Source: Halobacteriales archaeon QS_4_69_34
GTDB lineage: Archaea > Halobacteriota > Halobacteria > Halobacteriales > Halococcaceae
NCBI GenBank assembly: GCA_003021045.1
Contig: PXRN01000019.1
Location: 1 to 41,290 of the forward strand
DNA length: 41,290 nucleotides
Direction of reading: 5' to 3'
How positions within the stretch are numbered: position 1 is the stretch's first letter; each line of letters begins with the position of its first letter. Positions 23,107-31,544 of this stretch are shown here, piece by piece. The notes under the pieces are model-generated. The model searched no databases, was not told where the DNA came from, and worked only from the letters and a program-made list of their open reading frames with translations. The position numbers were made by a program, and so were the translations under genes.

Positions 23107-25515
23107 TCATTCCGCCTCCCCCCGGCCACGCATGGCGAGCAGCGTCAGCACCGACAGCGCCGCCATTGCGACCACGCTGATCTCGCCCATCGTGTCGAAC
23201 GCTCGGAAGTCCACCAGAATGACGTTAACGATGTTGCTCCCGCCACCGAAGTCGGTGATGATCGTGCCGTGTTCCCCGGGTACCGGCGCGCGCTCGGCGA
23301 AGTACGAACTGATTGGGCTCCCGGGCGTGGCAGCCGTCGCGAGGAGCACGGTAACGGAGACGGTTCCCCCCACGACGAGCGCGAGCGCGCCGTCCCGGAG
23401 CGCCCGCGAGCGATCGGGGTCGCCGTAAAAGGCCGGAAGCTTGTCGAGCACGAGCAGGAAGACCACGAGCACGAGCGTCTCGACCACCAACTGGGTGAGT
23501 GCGAGGTCGGGCGCACCGGCGAGCACGTAGAACACCGCGATCATGAACCCGAGAATCGAGAGAGTCAGCACGCCCGCGACGTGGGAGGGCGCGCGCCCGA
23601 CCGCGAGTACGCCGACGACCGCGACCGCGAGCACCACCACTGTGGGGGCCGCGAGGCCGATCCCCGTGAATGGGGGCAGCACAACGCCCGCGGCGAGATA
23701 GCCCGCGAGCGCGAGGGCTACGGTCGTGGCGATCACCCACGTCGCGTAGGTGCGAAGCTGGCCGCTCTGTGTCCGGGCGAGAAGAGTGTGGCTCGCGCGT
23801 TCGGTCCCGCCGACGAGCGTTCGGTAGGCGCGGTCGGCGCTGACCGGACCGGCCGCGAGCCGGCGTACACCCACGTGCAGCCGGCCGTAGAAGGGGTAGG
23901 CCGCCGTGCCGCCGAGGATGGCGATCGCGCTCATGACCAGCGGCGGCGTGACCGCAGTCGGGAGGTGGACGCTCATCGCGTGCTCCGGCGGGCCGGGGAC
24001 GGCACTCCCGAACGCCGGCCCGACGATCGCGTCGACCGCGAGCTGCGGGCTCGCCCCCACCACCGCAGCGAGGCCCGCGAGCACGACCGGCGGCGCGAGC
24101 ATCGCGTACGGCGGCGCGTGGACCTCGCCGAGGAGCTCGGGCTTCTCGCCGAAGAAGAGCATCAGGAATCGGATCGAGTAGAGGAACGTGAAGACGCTGC
24201 CGAACACCGCGAGCGCGGGGAAGAGCCACGCGATCCCGCCGGCCTCGTGGGCGGCCTCGTAGGCGGCCTCGAACAGCAGCTCCTTCGAGTAGAAGCCATT
24301 GAACGGGGGCACGCCGGCCATCCCGAGCGCGGCAATCGCGGTGACGAGGGCGACGAGGGGCATGTCCCGCCGAAGTCCCCCCAGTTCGTCGATCGCGCGC
24401 GTGCCGGCCTCGTGGGCGACGATGCCGGCGACGAGAAACAGCGTCGCCTTGAACAGGGCGTGATTCAGAACGTGGAACGCGCCGGCCTCAGCGCCCAGGT
24501 GGTTGGCGAAACCGAAGCCCGCGGTGATGAGTCCCAGATGGGAGGCCGTCGAGTAAGCCAGGAGCTGTTTGACGTCGGTCGCACCCACGGCGAGGACGGC
24601 AGTGACGGTCATCGTCACGAGCCCCAGCGTCGCGACCAGGAGGACCCACTCGCTTTCGAGCGGGGCGACCTCGCTCGGGAGGAACAGCGGGCGAACCCGA
24701 CCGAGGAGGTAGACGCCGGCCTTGACCATCGTCGCCGAGTGCAGAAAGGCCGAGACAGGCGTCGGGGCCTCCATCGCGTCGGGCAGCCAGAAGTGCAGCG
24801 GGACCTGGGCGGACTTGGCGGCCGCGCCGACGACGACGAGGGCGAGCGCCGGAGTGAAGAGGCCGGCCTCGCGCAGTCCGGCGCGCATCGCTTCCGCGTT
24901 GGCGATCATCGAGCCCTCGGTGCCGACGAGGGTGAACGTCGCCGTCTCGAGGACGTTCCCGGAGGCCCAGCGGAGCAGGAGGAAGCCGACGAGCATGAAC
25001 AGCCCGCCGGCAACCGTGACGAGCAGCGCCTTCCGGGCGGCGCGCTGGGCGCTCGCGGTCTCGCGGTAGTGGCCGACGAGGCCGAAGGAAGCGACGCTGG
25101 TGATCTCCCAGAAGACGAACAGGACCACGAGGTCGGCGGCGAGCGCGATGCCGACCATCGCGCCCATGAACGCGAGCAGGGTGGCGTAGTAGCGCGCCTG
25201 TCCCGGTTCGCCGGGCATGTACCCCCCGGAGTAGGTGAAGATCAGGACGCCGACGCCGGTGGCGAGCAGCGCGATCAGTAGCGATAAGCCGTCGAGATAG
25301 AGGACGAAGGAGACGTCGAGAGCGGGGATCCACGGCACGGCGACGGTACCGGTCCGTCCGGCCTGCGTGAGCAACAGTCCGAAGCAGACGAGCGCGAGCG
25401 CCGCCGCGGCGTCGGCGACGCGCTCGCCGAGAGCGCGGTAGGCGACGGGGACGAGGAGCGCGCCGAGAAAAGGCAGCCCGAGCGCCGCGAAGAGGATCTC
25501 CGGGGTCGGTTGCAC
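23107..25515 (-). CDS. mrpA: Mrp/Mnh antiporter subunit A (NuoL-like with C-terminal MrpA extension)
   Basis: An 802-residue polytopic protein, the large subunit of the sodium/proton antiporter. The NuoL-like part has [20 protein letters not shown] with the conserved Glu, [39 protein letters not shown], and [13 protein letters not shown]. The C-terminal part carries the DUF4040 region ([20 protein letters not shown]) and a final helical block [20 protein letters not shown], as in full-length MrpA. The GTG at 25515 is supported by a GGTTAAGTTC box about 28 bases upstream and by the family N-terminus. It is the first gene of the operon mrpA-B-C-D-E-F-G. Role: ion and pH homeostasis in the membrane. 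Confidence 0.95.
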   Translation of the reverse strand: MQPTPEILFAALGLPFLGALLVPVAYRALGERVADAAAALALVCFGLLLTQAGRTGTVAVPWIPALDVSFVLYLDGLSLLIALLATGVGVLIFTYSGGYMPGEPGQARYYATLLAFMGAMVGIALAADLVVLFVFWEITSVASFGLVGHYRETASAQRAARKALLVTVAGGLFMLVGFLLLRWASGNVLETATFTLVGTEGSMIANAEAMRAGLREAGLFTPALALVVVGAAAKSAQVPLHFWLPDAMEAPTPVSAFLHSATMVKAGVYLLGRVRPLFLPSEVAPLESEWVLLVATLGLVTMTVTAVLAVGATDVKQLLAYSTASHLGLITAGFGFANHLGAEAGAFHVLNHALFKATLFLVAGIVAHEAGTRAIDELGGLRRDMPLVALVTAIAALGMAGVPPFNGFYSKELLFEAAYEAAHEAGGIAWLFPALAVFGSVFTFLYSIRFLMLFFGEKPELLGEVHAPPYAMLAPPVVLAGLAAVVGASPQLAVDAIVGPAFGSAVPGPPEHAMSVHLPTAVTPPLVMSAIAILGGTAAYPFYGRLHVGVRRLAAGPVSADRAYRTLVGGTERASHTLLARTQSGQLRTYATWVIATTVALALAGYLAAGVVLPPFTGIGLAAPTVVVLAVAVVGVLAVGRAPSHVAGVLTLSILGFMIAVFYVLAGAPDLALTQLVVETLVLVVFLLVLDKLPAFYGDPDRSRALRDGALALVVGGTVSVTVLLATAATPGSPISSYFAERAPVPGEHGTIITDFGGGSNIVNVILVDFRAFDTMGEISVVAMAALSVLTLLAMRGRGEAE

Positions 25516-25537
25516 GGCCCACACTCGGCCGAGATCG

Positions 25538-25545
25538 AACTTAAC
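25538..25545 (-). promoter_or_regulatory. TATA box of the Mrp operon
   Basis: Minus-strand GTTAAGTT, centred 27 bases before the mrpA GTG, gives a leaderless operon transcript. It is the only convincing promoter-like sequence before mrpG, so all seven genes are likely on one message. Confidence 0.6.
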
Positions 25546-25701
25546 CCTTCGCAAACGGCCCACTCGACTCCCGACGGCCTCGCTCTCCGCTCTCGTTCCC
25601 GACCGGGGCGTGTCTCCGTCCCCCTTTTCATCCACGCCGACGACCCCGGGGCGCGAGCGGGCCACCGTCAGCTTTTAGCGCCGACTCGCGGTACCGGCGG
25701 C

Positions 25702-26181
25702 ATGGACAGACTGCGGGCGTCGCTGCTCGACGCGCCGATCGTCGAGAAGGAGGGCTACCAGTACTTCGTCCACCCGATCACCGACGGCGTGCCGGCGCTC
25801 GACCCCGCTCTCCTGCGCGAGATCGTCGTCGGCGTCGTCAGGAAAGCGGATCTCGACGTCGACCGGATCGTCACGCCGGCGGCGATGGGCATCCACGTCT
25901 CGACGGCCGTCTCGCTGGCGGCCGACATCCCGGTCACCGTGGTCCGCAAGCGCCAGTACGGCCTGGAGGGCGAGGTCGCGCTCTCGCAGGTGACGGGCTA
26001 CTCGGCCTCGGAGATGTACATCAACGGCGTCGATCCGGGCGATCGCGTGCTGGTGCTCGACGACGTCCTGAGCACGGGCGGGACGCTCGACGCGCTCACC
26101 GACGCGCTCGCCGAGATCGGTGCCGAGGTCGCCGACGCCGTCGCCGTCATCGGGAAGGTCGACGAGGACGGCACGGGCTGA
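25702..26181 (+). CDS. hpt: Purine phosphoribosyltransferase (hypoxanthine/adenine type), C-terminally short
   Basis: A 159-residue phosphoribosyltransferase very like haloarchaeal Hpt: [73 protein letters not shown], and the PRPP-binding loop [20 protein letters not shown]. Such enzymes salvage purine bases to nucleotides in the cytoplasm. Typical relatives have about 185 residues and end with a strand like LINVDVVDGEV. Here the protein stops after [11 protein letters not shown] and that strand is missing, with no remnant seen downstream. The ATG at 25702 has a CTTTTA box about 28 bases upstream. It may be a divergent paralogue or a truncated gene. Confidence 0.85.
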   Translation: MDRLRASLLDAPIVEKEGYQYFVHPITDGVPALDPALLREIVVGVVRKADLDVDRIVTPAAMGIHVSTAVSLAADIPVTVVRKRQYGLEGEVALSQVTGYSASEMYINGVDPGDRVLVLDDVLSTGGTLDALTDALAEIGAEVADAVAVIGKVDEDGTG

Positions 26182-26384
26182 GTCGCGCGCTCGGTTTCGT
26201 TCGTCGCTGGACGCACGCTCGACCCGTCGTGGCTCGCCCGGTTAGAGCTCGGCCAGTCAGGGCTCGACCGGGTCGGGTAGGGAGAAGGGAGACCACGAAC
26301 CGAGGACACGGTCGTCCACGGGCCACGCTCCGGCGGTTGATCGCCGGCACGGGGCTTTTCCGGCCGCGGCGAGTACGGTCGCCG

Positions 26385-27077
26385 ATGACATCGGCACTGT
26401 TCGTCGTCAGCGAGGAGGGCTACTGGGGAGAGGAGTGCGTCGAGCCGCTAACGACGCTCACGGAGGCCGGTATCGAGATCACGGTGGCGACGCCGAGCGG
26501 CAACCCGCCGGTGATCGACGAGCGCTCGATCGATCCCGACGAGGTCGGCGAGGAGACCGCAGAGCGGGTCCGGGAGGTCCACGAGGACGACGAGCGCCTG
26601 AACGACCCGGTCCCGCTCGCGGCAACCGACGCCGCCGACCACGACGCCGTGGTGTTCCCGGGCGGGCACGGCACCGAGTGGGACGTCAACCAGGACGCCC
26701 ACGCCCGCCGGCTGCTCGCCGATGCGGTCGACGGCGGAGACGGGAAAGCACTCGTCGTCTGTCACGCCGTCGGCATCCTCGCGTTCACGTGGGGTGACAG
26801 CGAGGGCCGGCTCGTCGAGGGCCGGGACGTGACGGGCTTTCCCAACGAGTGGGAGGAGGGGATCGTCGACGACCACGAGCGGATGCCCGACGGCCTGAAG
26901 CTGCCCTACCGGGTCGAAGACGAGGTGAAAGCCGCCGGCGGCAACTGGGACGCCGAACTGGACGCCGACGCGAGCGTCACGGTCGACGGGGACCTCCTCA
27001 CCGCCCGTGGACCCGGGTCGTCGAGCGCGGCCGCGGAGACGCTGCTCGGCGAACTGGGCGTCGAGCAGCCGGCCTGA
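26385..27077 (+). CDS. DJ-1/PfpI (class I glutamine amidotransferase-like) family protein
   Basis: A 230-residue protein of the DJ-1/PfpI superfamily: SALFVVSEEGYWGEECVEPL at the start, EITVATPSGNPPVID, DAVVFPGGHGTEWD, and the nucleophile elbow KALVVCHAVGILAFTW with its Cys and neighbouring His, then DVTGFPNEWEE. Members include glyoxalase III/deglycase-type enzymes and chaperones such as Hsp31; the length and VCHAVG elbow are closest to that group. The ATG at 26385 has a CTTTTCC box about 28 bases upstream. It is monocistronic, and convergent with argG across a 197-base gap. Confidence 0.88.
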   Translation: MTSALFVVSEEGYWGEECVEPLTTLTEAGIEITVATPSGNPPVIDERSIDPDEVGEETAERVREVHEDDERLNDPVPLAATDAADHDAVVFPGGHGTEWDVNQDAHARRLLADAVDGGDGKALVVCHAVGILAFTWGDSEGRLVEGRDVTGFPNEWEEGIVDDHERMPDGLKLPYRVEDEVKAAGGNWDAELDADASVTVDGDLLTARGPGSSSAAAETLLGELGVEQPA

Positions 27078-27274
27078 GCAGCGTCGCGGATCGGCGACCG
27101 CGTCGGTGATCGCTATCCTATCTGCTCCACGCCGGTCCGTGGACCGTCCCACCAGCCAGCCCCCTCACAGCGAAGGGGCGCTCGATCGACGGCAGGGGAG
27201 AGCCCGCGATGGGTGCCGGCGAACCGACCGCGCGGCGGCGTCGAAGGAGCGCCGTTCGCTTTTTGCCCGCTCTT

Positions 27275-28684
27275 TCACTCCTCCATAGCGGCCCCCTCGG
27301 TGTCGCCAGCGGTGCTGGCGTCCGCATCACCACCGTCGGGGCCCGCCCCACCGCCGTCGGCCACCGCCGTCGCGTCGGCGTCGATGGCCTTCGACTGCTC
27401 CCGGGTGGCGTTGGCCAGCCGCTCCTGGAACCCGTGGTACTTCGCGACGCCCGTCGCGTCGGCCTGCGTGATGTCGCCGACGGTCTCGGTATCGAAGGAG
27501 GCCGCTTCCGCAGAGTAGACGGCGTACTCGCTCTCGCGACCGACCGGCCGGGCCTGCCCGTCCGCTAGCTTCAGGAGCACCGTCCCGGTCACGCGCTCGG
27601 CGGTCCGCTCGACGAACCCTTCGAGCGCCTCCACGAGCGGGGCGTCCGTGAGTCCCCGATAGGCCATCTCGGCCCACTCGTCGTCGACTTGGCGCTTGAA
27701 CGAGCGCTCGCCCTTCGTGAGCACGAGATCCTCGAGGGCCGCGTGGGCCGTTAGTAGTACGGTGGCCGCAGGATGCTCGTAGTTCTCCCGGACCTTGAGC
27801 CCGAGCAGCCGGTCCTCCATGACGTCGGTGCGCCCGACCCCGTAGTCGCCTGCCACCCCGTTGAGCCGCTCGATCAGCGCGACGGAATCGAGGGCCTCGG
27901 CGTCGGTCGCGGGCTGGGTACCGGGTTCGAACGCCTCCTCGACGGCGAGTCCTACTGGACGACCCGCCTCGAACTCGATCCGGAGCAGCGCCGCCTCGTC
28001 GGCCGTCCCCGGCGGTCGGGTCCACTCGTAGATCTCCTCGGGCGGCACGTATCCGGGATCTTCGAGGTCGCTGCCCTCGACCGAGCGGCTCCAGAGGTTG
28101 GTGTCGATGCTCCAGTCGCCCTCGCTGCCGCCCTCCACGGGCAGGTCGCGCTCGGCGGCGTATGTCCGCTCCCAGTCACGAGTCAACCCTAGCTCGCGCA
28201 CGGGTGCGATCACGTCGAGGCCGGAGCCGCGCCAGACCGCCTCGAAGCGGAGCTGGTCGTTGCCCTTGCCGGTGCAGCCGTGCGCGATCGCTGCACAGCC
28301 CTGTTCGCGGGCGACGTCGAGGATCGCCGACGCGATTACGGGCCGAGCCAAGGCCGTGCCGAGGGGGTAGCCCTGGTAGGTGGCGTTCGCCCGCACCGCG
28401 TCGAGACACGTCTCGGCGAACGCCTCCGTGGCGTCGACGACGTGGAGGTCGAGACCGAGCGCCGAGGCGGTCTCCCGGGCTTTGACGAACTCCGCGTCGG
28501 GTTGGCCGACGTCGATGACGACGCCGATCACCTCCCCGTAGCCGTACTCTTCTTTCAGAAGTGGGACGCAGACGGTCGTATCGAGCCCGCCCGAGAAGGC
28601 GAGCGCGACGCTGTCGCCGTCCGAGTTCGCGTCGGTGGTCGCCCTGGCGTCCCCGTTCGTGTTCGCGTCGATAGTGGCTGGCAT
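27275..28684 (-). CDS. argG: Argininosuccinate synthase
   Basis: A 469-residue enzyme joining citrulline and aspartate, with ATP to AMP. It has the PP-loop AFSGGLDTTVCV (residues 29-40), GVVIDVGQPDAEFVKARE, ANATYQGYPLGTALARPVIA, AHGCTGKGNDQLRFE, SIDTNLWSRSVEGSDLEDP, and VGRTDVMEDRLLGLKVRENY. It is longer than usual because of a 25-residue Asn/Asp-rich start and a 45-residue Ala/Gly/Asp-rich tail. It is the last gene of a four-gene unit, three bases after the APS-kinase fusion. argH and the lysW/argX genes that often accompany haloarchaeal argG are not in the window. The setting suggests that citrulline metabolism is tied to the upstream guanidine-modifying enzyme, though it may also be the ordinary arginine-pathway copy. 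Confidence 0.95.
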   Translation of the reverse strand: MPATIDANTNGDARATTDANSDGDSVALAFSGGLDTTVCVPLLKEEYGYGEVIGVVIDVGQPDAEFVKARETASALGLDLHVVDATEAFAETCLDAVRANATYQGYPLGTALARPVIASAILDVAREQGCAAIAHGCTGKGNDQLRFEAVWRGSGLDVIAPVRELGLTRDWERTYAAERDLPVEGGSEGDWSIDTNLWSRSVEGSDLEDPGYVPPEEIYEWTRPPGTADEAALLRIEFEAGRPVGLAVEEAFEPGTQPATDAEALDSVALIERLNGVAGDYGVGRTDVMEDRLLGLKVRENYEHPAATVLLTAHAALEDLVLTKGERSFKRQVDDEWAEMAYRGLTDAPLVEALEGFVERTAERVTGTVLLKLADGQARPVGRESEYAVYSAEAASFDTETVGDITQADATGVAKYHGFQERLANATREQSKAIDADATAVADGGGAGPDGGDADASTAGDTEGAAMEE

Positions 28685-28687
28685 CGA

Positions 28688-29545
28688 TCAGTCCGAGAAG
28701 TGCTTTCCGGCCAACAGCTCGCTCTCCTCGTACTCCTGTCGGGTCTCGGTGCCGCTGATCTGCTCGATCTCCTCGGGCACCGAGACGAGCGAGTAGCCGA
28801 CCTCCCGCCCGACGGCGACCGTATCGACATCCGGCACGATCGTCGCCTCGACGTTCGGGTGGCCGCCGTAGACCTCCTCGATGAGCTCCTTGCGCTCCTG
28901 TGCGGTGAAGGGGTTGTCCTCGTCGAGCTCGGTGTCGCGGATGGCGATGAGCACCTGCTTGCCGTTGTCCGCGCAGGAGTCGATGATGGTGCGGTGGCCG
29001 TCGTGGAGGGGCTGCCACCGGCCGACGAAGACGTGGCTCGGCTCGGCCTTGATGCCCAGTTCGTCGTTGATCTCCCCGATCGCTTCCTTCCGGGAGCGAT
29101 CCTCCGTCCGTACTTCGAGCGCGACCGCATCCTCATCAGGCTCCTCGAAGGGAGCGTCGACGCCCGTGAAGCCCTCGATCTCGCCCTCGTGAGCCTGCTC
29201 GTACATCCCCTTCACGTCGCGCTCCTCGCACACCTCGATCGGTGCCTCGACGTGGACGAACGCGACGTCACGCACCGTCTCCCGGATCAGCTCCCGCTGG
29301 GACTCGTAGGGCGTGATGAAGGATGCGACGACGTCGAACCCCTGTGCGTTCAGACACTGGGCGATCCCAGCGGCACGCCGCAGGTTCTCCGTGCGATCGT
29401 CCTCCGAGAACCCGAGATCCGTGTTGAGCGTGTCCCGGAGATGATCGCCGTCGAGGTGGACCGTGTTCGGACCGATCAGCCCCCTGGCGAGCGTCGTCTT
29501 CCCGGCGCAGGGAAGTCCAAATAGCCACGTGGTCGTTCCCGTCAT
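28688..29545 (-). CDS. Adenylylsulfate (APS) kinase fused to a compact HxGH nucleotidyltransferase
   Basis: A 285-residue two-domain protein. Residues 1-150 are an APS kinase: P-loop GLPCAGKT (10-17), VHLDGDHLRDTLNTDLGFSE, ENLRRAAGIAQCL, FITPYESQRELIRE, and CEERDVKGMYEQAHEGEIEG followed by FTGVDAPFEEP. This part should make PAPS from APS. Residues 168-285 form a small adenylyl/cytidylyltransferase-like domain with HVFVGRWQPLHDGH (His181 and His184 of HxGH) and ISGTETR (263-269), corresponding to the two ATP-binding motifs of the NMNAT and ATP-sulfurylase superfamily. It is much smaller than a normal ATP sulfurylase. The ATG shares one base with the stop of the upstream gene (TGATG). Inference: a bifunctional PAPS synthetase. 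Confidence 0.88.
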   Translation of the reverse strand: MTGTTTWLFGLPCAGKTTLARGLIGPNTVHLDGDHLRDTLNTDLGFSEDDRTENLRRAAGIAQCLNAQGFDVVASFITPYESQRELIRETVRDVAFVHVEAPIEVCEERDVKGMYEQAHEGEIEGFTGVDAPFEEPDEDAVALEVRTEDRSRKEAIGEINDELGIKAEPSHVFVGRWQPLHDGHRTIIDSCADNGKQVLIAIRDTELDEDNPFTAQERKELIEEVYGGHPNVEATIVPDVDTVAVGREVGYSLVSVPEEIEQISGTETRQEYEESELLAGKHFSD

Positions 29546-30405
29546 CAGTCGACCCTCCCCGTGAGACAGGCGAGCCCGCCGGCTCCCTTCCGGATCTCCT
29601 CGACGCTGGTCGTTTCGACGTCGTACTGTGCGGCCAGTTTCGACTCGGTGTTCGGTGTGTCGTTGGGCATGAGTATCGTCTCGTCGGCTGCGATCGTGAC
29701 GTTCATCGCTTGTTTCCGGACGACTTCTTCGGTTTCCTCGAATACGAGGAAGCCGTCGTAGCACGATTCCAGTTTCCCGGTGTCCTCGATGTGGGCGGGA
29801 CGGATCGCCGCACGCCCGTCCGGAAGCGGCCGGAGCGCGCCCATCAGGTGCTGGACGTGATCGCTCGTCCTGACGATCGTGGTATCGATGTCGACCACCG
29901 ACGCGAGCTGCCGTGCGGCCGTCTCCGTCCCGCGCTGACCGACGCCGAGGACCAGTCCCTCCCGTGAGGGCACCGCGTTGCTGATCTCGAAGTACTCGCC
30001 GCCGCCGAACGGGACGATGGGATCGTAGCCCCGTTCGTGGACGAACGCGAACCGCTCGGGCTCCTCGGCCCGCCTGACCGCCGAGGCCATTCGCGAGAGA
30101 TAGAGGTCGCCGCCGACCCCGAGGTACGCGTCGGCGCTGTAGGCCGCGTTCGGATGGGCCGACGTCTCCATCGCCACGTCGACGCCGTGCTCGTCGAGGA
30201 GGTCCCCGTACGCACGGAGCTCCGCGTTGAACCGCTCGACGTCCGGCCGGTCGAGGAACTGGTAGCCGTCGGGGTCGCCATCGGGGGCTGCCGACAGCGC
30301 ACAGAGGAAGGCCTTATCGAGCTCTCCGCGGTAGTCGCCGCCCTTCGAGGAGCTGCGGTGGCTGTACGACGAGCCATGGTAGGCGGCCGTCCCGCTCAGA
30401 TCCAT
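29545..30405 (-). CDS. Amidinotransferase / dimethylargininase-type guanidine-modifying enzyme
   Basis: A 286-residue single-domain protein of the guanidine-modifying superfamily (arginine deiminase, DDAH, amidinotransferases). Visible motifs are ELRAYGDLLDEHGVDVAMET, AAYSADAYLGVGGDLYLSRM, PFGGGEYFEI (134-141), HVQHLMGALRPLPDG with the catalytic-type His186, and GAGGLACLTGRV with the nucleophile Cys280 near the end. The superfamily attacks the guanidinium carbon of an arginine derivative, then releases it to water (giving citrulline) or to an amine. Which of these applies is not decidable by eye. It overlaps the sulfotransferase by 10 bases and the APS-kinase gene by one, so the operon structure is strong. 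Start: ATG at 30405 (MDLSGTAAYHG), with an Arg/Ser/Gly-rich N-terminus. Confidence 0.85.
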   Translation of the reverse strand: MDLSGTAAYHGSSYSHRSSSKGGDYRGELDKAFLCALSAAPDGDPDGYQFLDRPDVERFNAELRAYGDLLDEHGVDVAMETSAHPNAAYSADAYLGVGGDLYLSRMASAVRRAEEPERFAFVHERGYDPIVPFGGGEYFEISNAVPSREGLVLGVGQRGTETAARQLASVVDIDTTIVRTSDHVQHLMGALRPLPDGRAAIRPAHIEDTGKLESCYDGFLVFEETEEVVRKQAMNVTIAADETILMPNDTPNTESKLAAQYDVETTSVEEIRKGAGGLACLTGRVD

Positions 30406-31544
30406 CCGGATTCCTCCGTGTACCCCAGTTCCTCGACGACCGTCTCGAAGGGCTCGCCCGCCCGCTCGATCGCGCCCCTGACGAGCTCCTCCCTGTGTCG
30501 CCATCGGCCGCGCTCGGGCTCCTTCGTCGTCATCACCTCGTTGAGATCTCGAACGTTCTCGTCGAGCAGCGCCGACTCCCCGAGCCCGGCGAAGTCGACG
30601 ACCGCCGTGACGGTAGAGTCGGTCTCGGTGATGAGATCCTCGAAGGCGACCCGATGGACGTCCTCGAACGCTCCGACGCCGTCGAGGATGTGGCGGTGGG
30701 CCTGTGTCCACTGTCGGAGACAGGTGTCGATGAGTCGCCCGTCCCGCTCCCACCCCGGCGGGAGGTCGTAGTTCCACAGCGACCCCTCGTAGTTGTCGAG
30801 GCCGAGGTCGCCGACGTCGTAGGTCTGGAACCCCCGGTTCAGCCGCCAGCCATCGTACAGGCCGTTGATCGAGGCGGCCGGGTTCCGGGTGAGGTGGACG
30901 ACGCTGACCTCGGTGTCCGGGAACAGCTGCTCGCTGATCCATTCGAGCCGGTAGGCGTCGACGCTCGTCTTCAGCACGAGCGTCCGCTCGAAGTCCTCGG
31001 GAGTGAGTCCGCGCTTGTGGTCGTGGGAGGTAATGAACGGGCGCTCCTCGATGGCATCGGCTTCGAGGGGCGAATCGGCGTCGCCCTCGGCGTACGCGTC
31101 GTAGTGCTCTCTGGAGATCCCCAGCCCCGGGAGTACCTCGTCGAGCGACGCGCCGTCGAGCAGTGTCTCGCGCACCTGCTCGACGGGGATATCCTCGTGT
31201 GGGAACTGCAAGGGTAGCCTGAGGAGGGCGTCGTCCACGCGATGGGTGCGATCGCCCGAGCGCGTCGCTGCGCCGACGTCGCTCAGCACGTCCGTCAGGA
31301 GCTGTTCCCTGTCGAACGACGTGAAGTCCGACGGGATCGCGTCGGACTCGAACGCGGGGTAGCAGATCCCGCCGAGCGTGTACCACTTCCCGTGCTCGCC
31401 GTCGGGGCTACAGGTTCCCTCGTGGTGGCGGAGGATATCGAAGAGGAGGCTGCTGCCGCCTCTCGACGCCGACGCGACGAGCAACACCTCATCGAAGTCG
31501 TCGGCTCGGTGGTCCGACAGCACCGACCGCTTCTCCTCGGACAC
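30396..31544 (-). CDS. PAPS-dependent sulfotransferase
   Basis: A protein of about 382 residues with the two PAPS-binding motifs of sulfotransferases: the 5'-phosphosulfate loop LLVASASRGGSSLLFDIL (residues 21-38, in place of the common PRSGTT), and the 3'-phosphate motif VVHLTRNPAASINGLYDGW with Arg220 and Ser225. No signal peptide or membrane helix is visible, so it should be cytoplasmic. The acceptor is unknown. The open frame continues upstream to 31874 but that stretch is Arg/Pro-rich and unlike the family. The GTG at 31544 (SEEKRSVLSD) is the best compromise; a GTG near 31619 is an alternative. It is the first gene of the four-gene unit whose third gene can supply PAPS. Confidence 0.85.
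   Translation of the reverse strand: MSEEKRSVLSDHRADDFDEVLLVASASRGGSSLLFDILRHHEGTCSPDGEHGKWYTLGGICYPAFESDAIPSDFTSFDREQLLTDVLSDVGAATRSGDRTHRVDDALLRLPLQFPHEDIPVEQVRETLLDGASLDEVLPGLGISREHYDAYAEGDADSPLEADAIEERPFITSHDHKRGLTPEDFERTLVLKTSVDAYRLEWISEQLFPDTEVSVVHLTRNPAASINGLYDGWRLNRGFQTYDVGDLGLDNYEGSLWNYDLPPGWERDGRLIDTCLRQWTQAHRHILDGVGAFEDVHRVAFEDLITETDSTVTAVVDFAGLGESALLDENVRDLNEVMTTKEPERGRWRHREELVRGAIERAGEPFETVVEELGYTEESGWI

Noticed and set aside
22867..25281. An 804-codon plus-strand frame opposite mrpA.
   Set aside because: Repetitive Glu/Arg/His composition of an antisense frame; mrpA is unambiguous.
27259..27275. T-run GCTTTTTGCCC as terminator of the DJ-1/PfpI gene.
   Set aside because: Only five T and no stem; too weak to list, though archaeal terminators can be this simple.
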